A stretch of 12,538 nucleotides of DNA from NIOZ-UU13 sp049287505. Its GTDB lineage: Bacteria; Planctomycetota; Phycisphaerae; Sedimentisphaerales; Anaerobacaceae. Both the position numbers and the translations under genes were made by a program. A model generated the notes under the pieces. It searched no databases, was not told the origin of the DNA, and saw only the letters and a list, made by a program, of their open reading frames with translations. The stretch covers positions 1 to 12,538 of the forward strand of contig JBAQFY010000314.1 of NCBI GenBank assembly GCA_049287505.1, given 5' to 3'. This document shows, piece after piece, positions 1 through 5,763 of the stretch. Each line of letters begins with the position of its first letter. Within the stretch, counting starts at the first letter, position 1.

Positions 1-64
1 TGCCGAGTTATGTTCTTTTGGGCCATTCCACAGTGATATTTATTTTGAAAAGAGTTGTGATATT

Positions 65-111
65 GGGTCTGTTTAATACGAGATAAAAAATCCCAGTTTG
101 GCAACAGACCC
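65..111. repeat. Perfect 9-bp inverted repeat in non-coding DNA
   Basis: GGGTCTGTT at 65-73 is matched by its exact complement AACAGACCC at 103-111, with a 29-base A+T-rich loop. It lies about 105 bp beyond the stop codon of the DUF6807 gene, in DNA with no convincing ORF. No T-run follows either arm, so it does not look like a simple intrinsic terminator. A perfect 9-bp pair at this spacing is expected about once by chance in a window this long, so the significance is modest. Confidence 0.35.
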
Positions 112-147
112 TTTCGCGGGAATGACATAGAGTGCGGAATAAATGCA

Positions 148-208
148 CTAAAGTTTTAAGTGCCTAAAGTTTAGAACCCGTTATTTACTTTAGCTCACTT
201 TAGGCGCT
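148..208. repeat. Cluster of four CTAAAGT heptamers forming nested inverted repeats
   Basis: CTAAAGT occurs at 148-154 and 164-170, and its complement ACTTTAG at 187-193 and 197-203. The outer pair extends to a 12-bp inverted repeat (159-170 with 197-208, one mismatch, 26-base loop). The inner copies could pair alternatively, so mutually exclusive hairpins are possible. The cluster starts 9 bp past the stop of the minus-strand DUF6807 gene, where a transcript 3' end would be. There is no U-tract, so it could be a 3' stability structure, a factor-dependent terminator or a protein-binding site. Confidence 0.45.
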
Positions 209-216
209 TTCCTTGC

Positions 217-1218
217 TCAAGATGGATTTTGCAAGTTCGCCGGACGAATTTCTGTAAACTGCTTCCAGTTTGCTTCAATATCATCCATTGCTTTCATGTC
301 GCTATGAATATATAGCCCGTAGCGAAGATGCAGAGGTTCACCCCGCCCCTCGGAGGGGCGGGGTTCATTCGGACGAATTTTCCTCGGTCCATCGAATGTT
401 AGAGAAGCTCCCATCCAGCCGTCATTGCGGACATGAAAATAGGTGGGAAAGTTCGGATTGTCCGGATGGTCAAATAGCGTAACGCCTTCCAGTTTTTCAT
501 TTGTAACAGCACCGGAATAGTCAACCCATCTGGTTCGTTTCCAAAGAATCTCTTTTTCGTTGACTGCTCCCTCGGAGTTGCGAATCCTCCCGCCGCCGTC
601 ATTGACGCCGATGGTTTTGGCCATTCGGACACCGAGCATTCCAAAAGGGGTTTTTCCGAGTATAACCGTTGAGTCTTTGGCCTTGAATTCCATATCGATT
701 ATTAGCAGCCATTCAGAGTTTCCCAGAAGCAACACTGTTATTTGGCGTGTTTCTAAAAGCAGGACCTTTTCTTCGTTGGTTAGCCATTCGTTTTCTGTGA
801 CTATGGATGAACGTTCGCCGACGTCTTCAAATTTAACGATGCGTTTATGGCGGATTTTCCCGCTGCCACGGTCGCTCCAGAAACTTATTCCATCGACATC
901 GTTGTGAGAAATCCAAACTGAATTATGGTGGCTGTGTGATTCCGGGTCGTGCGGGTGTCCCATCCGTGTGAGTGAATAGCCTGAAGGGCCGATTACAGGG
1001 AACAGAAAAGGACGATTAAGGCCGGGCCCAAAGTGGTATCGGGTAAGCTCTACACCCTCGCGCTGAAACGAAGCCTGATGGTAAGGCATTGGTATGACCT
1101 GCATGCGCGGAACCGGTTTTGGTCTCGGCAGCGCCACTTGCGCCCGCGTGTTTGTGCCCGTTAGAGACGCTAAAAAAATGAAAAATAGGGTTTTTATAAC
1201 GGGCATACAGTAAGACAT
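217..1218 (-). CDS. Secreted PmoA-like / DUF6807 family protein
   Basis: A 333-residue protein with an N-terminal signal peptide (hydrophobic core about residues 7-20, likely cut after TRA near residue 26), so it is probably exported. The family hallmark is a His/Asp/Trp-rich stretch at residues 88-114 (HPHD, SHSHHNSVW, HNDVDGISFW), typical of the family automatically named 'methane oxygenase PmoA' (DUF6807). That name is misleading: nothing here indicates methane oxidation. These proteins are abundant in Planctomycetota and Bacteroidota, often near carbohydrate-processing genes, but their biochemical role is not established to my knowledge. The ATG at 1216-1218 is chosen because AAAGGG lies 7 bases upstream; a second Met at residue 5 is less favoured. 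The gene is alone on its strand, downstream of the histidine kinase gene, with its own perfect TATAAT upstream. Length is normal for the family and no truncation is seen. Confidence 0.85.
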   Translation of the reverse strand: MSYCMPVIKTLFFIFLASLTGTNTRAQVALPRPKPVPRMQVIPMPYHQASFQREGVELTRYHFGPGLNRPFLFPVIGPSGYSLTRMGHPHDPESHSHHNSVWISHNDVDGISFWSDRGSGKIRHKRIVKFEDVGERSSIVTENEWLTNEEKVLLLETRQITVLLLGNSEWLLIIDMEFKAKDSTVILGKTPFGMLGVRMAKTIGVNDGGGRIRNSEGAVNEKEILWKRTRWVDYSGAVTNEKLEGVTLFDHPDNPNFPTYFHVRNDGWMGASLTFDGPRKIRPNEPRPSEGRGEPLHLRYGLYIHSDMKAMDDIEANWKQFTEIRPANLQNPS

Positions 1219-1261
1219 AGTTGAACCCTTTCGCTTTTATTAAAAGTGGGCTGAAAAAGAG

Positions 1262-1267
1262 ATTATA
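1262..1267 (-). promoter_or_regulatory. Possible -10 element for the DUF6807 gene
   Basis: A perfect TATAAT lies on the minus strand, 44 bases before the start codon of the DUF6807 gene. No good -35 hexamer is found at 16-18 bases; the nearest, TTGTTT, is only 14 bases away and inside the ftsY relic. The call rests on the -10 match and its position between the kinase stop and the next start. Confidence 0.4.
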
Positions 1268-1275
1268 TTTTCCGG

Positions 1276-1350
1276 TTAATCAAACAATGCTTCTACAAAT
1301 GTGTTAGTTCGAACTTTACAAAATCTTCCGTTTTTTCGTCGAAGCCGGCA
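1276..1350 (-). pseudogene. Relic of the 3' end of ftsY, direct repeat of 4419-4482
   Basis: Read on the minus strand, this stretch encodes a decayed FtsY C-terminus: GFDEKTEDFVKFE, then a 1-base deletion, then NTFVEALFD and a stop. The intact FtsY of this window ends GLGEKPEDIAEFDPNTFVEALFD. At DNA level 1278-1302 matches 4421-4445 at 24 of 25 bases; 1278-1338 matches 4421-4482 at about 50 of 61 with one gap (hand count). Similarity stops at the stop codon on one side and fades near 1350 on the other. No start codon or upstream ftsY sequence is present, because the kinase gene occupies that side. It cannot encode a working protein. It is either a displaced ftsY tail left by an insertion or the stub of an old ftsY duplicate. 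Confidence 0.85.
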
Positions 1351-2758
1351 AAATCAGCCGAACGACGAATATTCCACCAGATTGTAACTCAGCAAAGGTG
1401 TTACCACCTAATGCTCTTACGAGCCTTTGAACCAGAGCAAGGCCCAAACCGCAGTGAGTGCCTGTATCTGAGCGTGATGAGTCGTGACGCCAGAAACAAT
1501 CGAATATTTGTGAGACTTGCTCATCGGTCAGCCGGCAGCCGGTATTAGAGACGGTGACTTCCATGGAATCATCTATTCGGCGAGCTGTTGTCCGGATTCG
1601 ACCGCCTTCATCGGCGTATTCTACGGCGTTGTCCAGAACGTTCGACAGAGCGATGGAGAGGTTCCGGGGGTCTGATTCACATGTAAATTCGGATTCAATG
1701 GTATTATCATAAGTTATTTTGCGCTCGAGCGCCTTTTCTGAAAACGGCCTCCAACAGGAATTCGTGAGCTCGGCGAGTTGAATCTGCTCGGTGTGGAATC
1801 TAATTTGTTGAGCATCCAGTTTGGCAAGTGTCAGCAGATTGTTAACCATTGTCTGCATGTTTTCTACGATAGCGTGACAATCGGAAAGCACTCTTTTATA
1901 CTCGTCATTGTCACGGGTGCGTGCCAGGGTTACCTCAATCGTGGAACGTAATCCAGTTAGGGGCGTTCGTAATTCGTGGGCGACATCGGCGTTGAACCGT
2001 CGTTCTCTATTGAACGAGGCCTCCAGCCGAGATAACAACTCATTGAGGCGGTTCTTAATCTGAACTACTTCTATAGGAACATTCTCAGTGGTGATTCGAG
2101 CTGTAAGGCTGTCTTCTTTAATGGATGCGATCTCGGCAGCGATGGCATTCAAGGGGCGAAGGCCCTGTCGGACCACAAAAGCAGCAATAAAAACCGATAG
2201 AGCAACTGTCCCGCCGGAGGCTACTATGAGAAGCCATTGGATGAAGTCCAATTGGCGGTATAGACCGCTGGCATCGCGAGCCACCGCTAAAGTAAGCGTC
2301 TGTTCTTTCGCTGGCTGTCGGCCACTTGCTTTGTCGCTGTCAGAGAGCCTCGGCGTGAACTTCAGACCGACGACCCGTCCGGGTTGGCTATTTCTGGTTT
2401 GTAATGCCTGAAAAACAGGCGTTCCGAGCGGGCCTTCAAGTCGCAAAAGGTCGTCCATACCCAAGGAAGGAGACCTCGCTGCTACAGTACCGTCATGTCG
2501 CCAGAGCTGATAATAGGTTGGGCGGTCCGGCCTTTGAAACTCAGGCATGTGCTGGACGTCGAGCTCTAAGTCTATCTCGTTACCATCCACCTCGACTGAG
2601 GCTGCTAATATCAGGGCCGTAGATGCCAGTGATGTATTGAACTGTTTGACCAGTGCGCTGCGAATCACGACGTATATGAGCAGGCTGAAGAGTGTCAGCA
2701 GCAGTATCATCCCGGCAATTATGCCGGTGAGCAAGCGAGCTCTAAGTGAAAAGGTCAC
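1316..2758 (-). CDS. Membrane sensor histidine kinase (CusS/QseC-like)
   Basis: A 480-residue sensor kinase. It has a first membrane segment at about 10-32, a periplasmic region of about 135 residues, a second membrane segment at about 174-196, a HAMP linker at about 197-250 and a dimerisation/phosphotransfer helix with HELRTPL (His261). The ATP-binding domain shows an N-box at 373-381 (NVLDNAVEY), SNTG at 404-407, an F-box (IFDCFWR, 418-424) and a G2 box (GLGLALV, 437-443). SNTG instead of DxG is usual in the heavy-metal-sensor branch. It should phosphorylate the response regulator encoded just upstream. The start is a GTG whose GTGA overlaps the regulator's stop by 4 bp, with GGGAG 7 bases before it, so translation is probably coupled. 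The last ~8 residues (STKKRKIL) follow the natural end of the domain (LILPA) and are an out-of-frame reading of an ftsY relic. The signal is unknown; no clear metal-binding motif is seen in the periplasmic part. Confidence 0.95.
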   Translation of the reverse strand: MTFSLRARLLTGIIAGMILLLTLFSLLIYVVIRSALVKQFNTSLASTALILAASVEVDGNEIDLELDVQHMPEFQRPDRPTYYQLWRHDGTVAARSPSLGMDDLLRLEGPLGTPVFQALQTRNSQPGRVVGLKFTPRLSDSDKASGRQPAKEQTLTLAVARDASGLYRQLDFIQWLLIVASGGTVALSVFIAAFVVRQGLRPLNAIAAEIASIKEDSLTARITTENVPIEVVQIKNRLNELLSRLEASFNRERRFNADVAHELRTPLTGLRSTIEVTLARTRDNDEYKRVLSDCHAIVENMQTMVNNLLTLAKLDAQQIRFHTEQIQLAELTNSCWRPFSEKALERKITYDNTIESEFTCESDPRNLSIALSNVLDNAVEYADEGGRIRTTARRIDDSMEVTVSNTGCRLTDEQVSQIFDCFWRHDSSRSDTGTHCGLGLALVQRLVRALGGNTFAELQSGGIFVVRLILPASTKKRKIL

Positions 2759-3429
2759 GATTGTTCTCCCAAGAGGTAGCCACGACCCCGGACTGTGTGA
2801 ATCAAGCGAGGTTTATTCGGTTGTTCGATTTTTTTTCGCAGATAGCCAATATACACGTCAACAACATTGCTGGATGCGGATGAGTTGAAATCATAGACGT
2901 GCTCCCATATATCTGTGCGGGATATTGTTTGTCCGGCCCGCATCGCCAAATATTCGAGAAGAGCATATTCTCTGGGTGTGAGCTGAATTTCCTCTCTACC
3001 TCGCCAGACTCTCTGCGAGGTGAGGTCTATATGCAGGTCGTTGACTTTGATGCGAGGATTCTTCTGGCTGTAGCTGCGACGGAGTAATGCTCGAACGCGC
3101 GCCAGCAGCTCTTCAAAGGCAAACGGCTTGACCAAATAATCATCGGCGCCGAGGTCCAGGCCGGTTACGCGGTCTTGTAATGTGTCTTTGGCCGTCAGAA
3201 TCAGGACATGGGATTTTCGGCCTTGAGCTCTAATCTTTTTAAGGATTTCGAGGCCATCCATACCGGGCAGCATAAGGTCAAGGATAATAACATCATACTC
3301 ATTACTCATTGCATACCATAGGCCCTCCTCTCCATCACCAGTGGTATCCACTGCGAAGCCGGCCTCGCGCAGCCCCTTCATAAGGGATTGCTGCAAAGGC
3401 CGATAGTCTTCTATAAGCAATAAACGCAT
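2755..3429 (-). CDS. OmpR/PhoB-type response regulator
   Basis: A 224-residue transcription factor with a receiver domain and a winged-helix DNA-binding domain. Acidic pocket residues are E7 and D8, the phosphoacceptor is D51 (ILDLMLPGMDG), and the switch Thr and conserved Lys are T79 and K101 (KPFAFEELLARV). The C-terminal half, from about 128, carries the OmpR-type signature (LTPREYALLEYLA, then VDVYIGYLRKKI and HTVRGRGYLL). The start is the ATG at 3427-3429, because MRLLLIED is the normal domain beginning; an upstream in-frame TTG at 3481-3483 lies inside a terminator hairpin and is unlikely. The Shine-Dalgarno is weak (AGG about 10 bases upstream). It overlaps the kinase gene by 4 bp, so the two form a standard two-component pair. 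Its targets are unknown; the adjacent secreted PepSY-like gene is the obvious candidate. Confidence 0.95.
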   Translation of the reverse strand: MRLLLIEDYRPLQQSLMKGLREAGFAVDTTGDGEEGLWYAMSNEYDVIILDLMLPGMDGLEILKKIRAQGRKSHVLILTAKDTLQDRVTGLDLGADDYLVKPFAFEELLARVRALLRRSYSQKNPRIKVNDLHIDLTSQRVWRGREEIQLTPREYALLEYLAMRAGQTISRTDIWEHVYDFNSSASSNVVDVYIGYLRKKIEQPNKPRLIHTVRGRGYLLGEQS

Positions 3430-3440
3430 CCGAAGCCTGC

Positions 3441-3490
3441 AATAAAAAAAAGCACCGTCGAGCAACAACAGTTCACAGCTCAACGGTGCT
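3441..3490 (-). terminator. Intrinsic terminator between the PepSY-like gene and the response regulator
   Basis: On the minus strand, AGCACCGTTGAGC (3490 to 3478) pairs with GCTCGACGGTGCT (3463 to 3451): a 13-bp stem with one G-U-type mismatch and a 14-base loop. It is followed directly by seven U residues (3450 to 3444). This is a textbook Rho-independent terminator for the PepSY-like gene, whose stop is 82 bp upstream. It ends only about 12 bp before the regulator start codon, so it also lies in the leader of any transcript entering the two-component genes. Confidence 0.85.
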
Positions 3491-3491
3491 T

Positions 3492-3520
3492 ATTTTAGCT
3501 GCGAGGGCCTTGTTTGTCAT
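3492..3520 (-). promoter_or_regulatory. Predicted sigma70-type promoter for the two-component genes
   Basis: On the minus strand ATGACA (3520-3515) is separated by 17 bases from TAAAAT (3497-3492); each hexamer matches the consensus at 5 of 6 positions. The expected transcription start, near 3485, falls inside the first arm of the terminator hairpin. This would let the regulator and kinase genes be transcribed independently of the PepSY-like gene despite the terminator. Confidence 0.5.
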
Positions 3521-3571
3521 TACTTTTGTCGTTTCTGCTTGTCCTTGTCAAGGTCCTATTCGTTGCCGTGG

Positions 3572-4120
3572 TCATTTGTCCTCCGGTTTTCTCTTTTCGA
3601 CCGCTTCTTCCACTTGGCGGCCATCCGGTGTCAGAAGCAGCTCGTGCCGACTATCACCTTTTTGGAACTTGACCTCATAGAGAATCGTTGTCTTCTTTTC
3701 AAACGCCAATTCAGTCTCCTTGCCGGCCGCTTTCCTGGCTACCTTCAGCGCTGCTGCCGGGACCTTGTCAATGCTTATCTGTTCCTCGATTTCCACCAGG
3801 TCGCCAGCGGGTGTGACCAGCACATCCATGTTTTCGCCTGAAGGGGTCTTCCACGAGCCCTCATAGAACGTGCTGCCGTGCTCAATTTCCTCGGCGAAGT
3901 TGGTGATATCAGCGCCGGCGGCCAGCTTCTTGAGCGCAGTTAGGGCGGCCGCCGGGACCTGGGCCTCTGTTACCTCGCGTTCGGCTTCGGTGGGCTGGAC
4001 CGCTTCTGCGGGGGACGCTCGCTTGCCTTGGTCCTTGCCCTTTCTCGCATACGTGGCTGCACACAACATGACCGCGAGCAGAGTCATAACAGCAACTAAT
4101 TTCAAGTGTTTCCGTCTCAT
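3572..4120 (-). CDS. Secreted protein with two PepSY-like repeats
   Basis: A 182-residue exported protein. The signal peptide has a basic N-terminus (MRRKHLK), a hydrophobic core at about 8-20 and a likely cleavage after TYA near residue 25. A charged linker (26-50) follows, then two copies of a ~60-residue module with a period of about 65: VPAAAL at 55-60 and 120-125, and LVTPAGDLVE (101-110) against LLTPDGRQVE (162-171). The pattern is that of PepSY-like / BLIP-fold domains, small periplasmic folds thought to bind or inhibit other proteins. ATG at 4118-4120 is preceded by a strong AAGGAGA ending about 7 bases before it. It lies upstream of, and co-directional with, a two-component pair but is separated from it by a terminator. 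Small PepSY proteins often neighbour OmpR-type systems, so it may be a target of the regulator or a periplasmic modulator of the kinase. That link is inference. Confidence 0.75.
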   Translation of the reverse strand: MRRKHLKLVAVMTLLAVMLCAATYARKGKDQGKRASPAEAVQPTEAEREVTEAQVPAAALTALKKLAAGADITNFAEEIEHGSTFYEGSWKTPSGENMDVLVTPAGDLVEIEEQISIDKVPAAALKVARKAAGKETELAFEKKTTILYEVKFQKGDSRHELLLTPDGRQVEEAVEKRKPEDK

Positions 4121-4418
4121 TTTTTGTCTCCTTATTCAAAAAAGTTACGATTTTGCAGCCTGCCACAAAGTCAGGCCGCCCGGGACGTGTCGGCTTTATT
4201 AGCTGCGATATTAGCAGAGCAAAGATGAGAGAATTGTGAGAGAAATAAGTTTTTTAAATTTTTTGTAAATTTCAAATTCCCTCGACTATCCATCTAAGGG
4301 GTTTCGGTGAAAAATCCGCGTGGAAAATTGATTTTTCAAGGTTTTTCAGTAAGAGAGAATTGAGTTGTTTAAAACCGGATAAAAGGTCTGCGACTCTCCC
4401 GTATCTTTCTTTGTTTGC
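4121..4418. other. Intergenic region between ftsY and the PepSY-like gene
   Basis: 298 bp without a credible gene. It should contain the ftsY transcript 3' end and the promoter of the PepSY-like gene, both read on the minus strand. The Shine-Dalgarno of the latter is at 4128-4133. The 4230-4280 stretch is very A+T-rich. A short pair GCCTG/CAGGC (4158-4162 and 4172-4176) and an 8-bp A+T-rich pair (GAAAAATC/GATTTTTC near 4309-4338) are visible. I see no convincing promoter hexamers and no clear terminator for ftsY. Confidence 0.6.
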
Positions 4419-5342
4419 TCAATCAAATAATGCTTCTACAAATGTATTCGGGTCGAATTCTGCAATATCTTCGGGCTTTTCGCCCAGGCCGACGAATTTC
4501 ACCGGTATATCGAGCTGGTCTTTAATGGCGATAACGATTCCGCCCCGTGCGGTGCCGTCAAGCTTGGCCAAGAATATCCCTGTAACGTTAATCGCTTCGG
4601 TGAACATCTTTGCCTGGGCAATTGCGTTCTGGCCGGTAGTGGCATCGAGAACCAGCAGCACTTCATTTGGAGCGTCAGGGATTTTGCGGGCTACGACATC
4701 ACGAATTTTTGTCAGCTGCATCATCAGGTCCTTTTTTGTGTGCAATCGCCCGGCTGTGTCGAGAATCAGGATATCTGCGTTTCTTGCGGCAGCAGCCTCA
4801 CAGGCATCGAAGGCGACGGCAGCCGGGTCGCCGCCGGTTTGGTGCTTTACGATTTGGACTCCTATGCGTTCAGCCCAGATGGACAATTGCTCTACGGCGG
4901 CGGCACGGAACGTATCGCACGCGGCGACAATGACCTTCTTATTGTTTTGGCTCAATATATACCCGAGCTTGGCGATACTTGTGGTTTTGCCGGTGCCGTT
5001 GACGCCGGCGACCAGGATAACGGTCGGGCCGGACTGGGCCAGATGTAGTTGTCTGTCGCGGACAGGCCAATAGCTTTTAATTTGCTCTTTGAGAAACGGT
5101 ACGATATCGTTGGTCTTTGCGATTTGCCTGCTGCGATAAGCTTCTCGCAGCTCCGATACGAGCTTATCGGTTGTTTCGACGCCGATGTCGTCGCTTATCA
5201 GCGTTTCTTCCAGCTCGTCGAGCAGTTTTTCATCGATATTTCTGCCGAGACTCAGCACAGACGAAAGTGAGCTGCTGATTTTGTCACGTGTTTTGCCTAA
5301 TCGGTCTTTGAAATATCCTGCCGTTTTGGTGAAGATTCCCAT
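4419..5342 (-). CDS. ftsY: Signal recognition particle receptor FtsY
   Basis: A 307-residue SRP receptor GTPase, which docks ribosome-SRP complexes at the membrane for co-translational insertion. An N-domain helical bundle (about 1-100) precedes the G domain: G1 P-loop GVNGTGKTT (113-121), DTFRAAAVEQL (143-153), G3 DTAGR (195-199), G4 AKLDGTARGG (259-268) and the closing GLGEKPEDIAEFD with the usual FVEALF C-terminus. It is at the short end of the family because it lacks the long acidic A domain of the E. coli protein, as many bacteria do. ATG at 5340-5342 begins a normal FtsY N-terminus (MGIFTKTAGYFKDRL) with GAAAGG about 10 bases upstream. It is divergent from dnaA across 421 bp. Its last ~20 codons are duplicated as a decayed relic about 3.1 kb downstream at 1276-1350. 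Confidence 0.97.
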   Translation of the reverse strand: MGIFTKTAGYFKDRLGKTRDKISSSLSSVLSLGRNIDEKLLDELEETLISDDIGVETTDKLVSELREAYRSRQIAKTNDIVPFLKEQIKSYWPVRDRQLHLAQSGPTVILVAGVNGTGKTTSIAKLGYILSQNNKKVIVAACDTFRAAAVEQLSIWAERIGVQIVKHQTGGDPAAVAFDACEAAAARNADILILDTAGRLHTKKDLMMQLTKIRDVVARKIPDAPNEVLLVLDATTGQNAIAQAKMFTEAINVTGIFLAKLDGTARGGIVIAIKDQLDIPVKFVGLGEKPEDIAEFDPNTFVEALFD

Positions 5343-5379
5343 AGCTGTTTGCCTTTCGCTAAAAATCCTTTCCGGCCTA

Positions 5380-5406
5380 GTTAGAAGCAGCCGTCTTACT
5401 TCTAAC
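5380..5406. repeat. 8-bp perfect inverted repeat in the ftsY leader
   Basis: GTTAGAAG at 5380-5387 pairs exactly with CTTCTAAC at 5399-5406, with an 11-base loop. It lies 38 bp before the ftsY start and abuts a second palindrome. It would form a hairpin in the ftsY 5' leader or serve as a dyad operator. Neither arm is followed by a U-tract. Confidence 0.4.
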
Positions 5407-5434
5407 GATACTAATACAGTTCTGATAGTATCGT
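5405..5434. repeat. 9-bp perfect inverted repeat overlapping the predicted ftsY promoter
   Basis: ACGATACTA (5405-5413) and TAGTATCGT (5426-5434) are perfect complements around a 12-base spacer. The right arm covers the predicted ftsY -10 element. This is the layout of an operator bound by a dimeric repressor, although a role as an RNA hairpin cannot be excluded. Confidence 0.45.
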
Positions 5435-5452
5435 GATTTGTGAAAATTTCAA
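5425..5452 (-). promoter_or_regulatory. Candidate ftsY promoter
   Basis: On the minus strand TTGAAA (5452-5447, 5 of 6 to consensus) is separated by 16 bases from TACTAT (5430-5425, 4 of 6). A transcript would start near 5418 and have a leader of about 75 bases containing the 5380-5406 inverted repeat. Confidence 0.4.
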
Positions 5453-5543
5453 GTCCGGCTAAGGTTTAATTTTCCTGGCCTTTCGCTGGTCACGAAAAAA
5501 GTTCGCAATTTTTTGTTTTTTGCTGCTAACGTGATAATTTTCT

Positions 5544-5572
5544 TTGACAAACCGAGCGATTCAAGTTAGATT
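5544..5572 (+). promoter_or_regulatory. Candidate dnaA promoter
   Basis: TTGACA at 5544-5549 is a perfect -35 hexamer, with TAGATT (4 of 6) at 5567-5572 after a 17-base spacer. It lies 192 bp before the dnaA start. A DnaA-box-like TTTTCCACT begins at 5571, overlapping the -10 by two bases, which would suit autoregulation. A second TTGACA near 5698 has no suitable -10 partner. Confidence 0.45.
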
Positions 5573-5579
5573 TTCCACT
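5571..5579 (+). promoter_or_regulatory. DnaA-box-like site
   Basis: TTTTCCACT differs from the TTATNCACA-type box at two positions (TTTT for TTAT, final T for A). It sits directly after the predicted dnaA -10. It is isolated except for a weak near-match on the other strand at 5439-5447, so it is only a candidate. Confidence 0.25.
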
Positions 5580-5763
5580 ACTGTCCCACACTAATTGAGC
5601 ATAAGCTCACACCTGATTGGTATGGGATTTCGGCGTTGTGAGAATTTTGGAACCCCGTTCTGCAAGTGAGGATTGAAAATTGCAAAATGGGAAACTTTTG
5701 ACAGGGATGTTTTGATGAGCAATTGATTTTTGTATATAGCATCGATTCACAAAGGATGGTGAC

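Larger units (their letters stand above)
5343..5763. other. Divergent ftsY-dnaA regulatory region
   Basis: 421 bp without a credible gene. It contains two consecutive perfect inverted repeats on the ftsY side, a candidate promoter for each flanking gene, a dnaA-proximal TTTTCCACT resembling a DnaA box, and A+T-rich stretches around 5490-5545. Another near-box, TGTGAAAAT, is at 5439-5447. CTCACA at about 5608 and TGTGAG at about 5636 form a short inverted repeat. The box-like sites are degenerate and too few to call this the replication origin from sequence alone. Confidence 0.6.

Noticed and set aside
148..208. CRISPR array
   Set aside because: The repeat units are only 7 bases, two of the four are inverted, and spacing is irregular; there are no cas genes.
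3430..3483. 18-residue N-terminal extension of the response regulator from a TTG
   Set aside because: The extension would be encoded by the terminator hairpin itself and is absent from normal OmpR-type proteins; MRLLLIED at 3429 is the standard start.
1276..4482. Active integrative element or transposon
   Set aside because: No integrase, transposase or terminal inverted repeats are visible between or beside the ftsY repeats, and the repeats are diverged with an indel. Only a fossil event can be proposed.
5698..5740. Second dnaA promoter built on TTGACA near 5698 and TATATA near 5733
   Set aside because: The hexamers are about 29 bases apart, too far for one sigma70-type promoter, and no other -10 lies at 16-18 bases.
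5343..5763. Assignment as the replication origin
   Set aside because: Only one or two degenerate DnaA-box-like sites are visible, without a cluster or a clear unwinding element; skew data would be needed.
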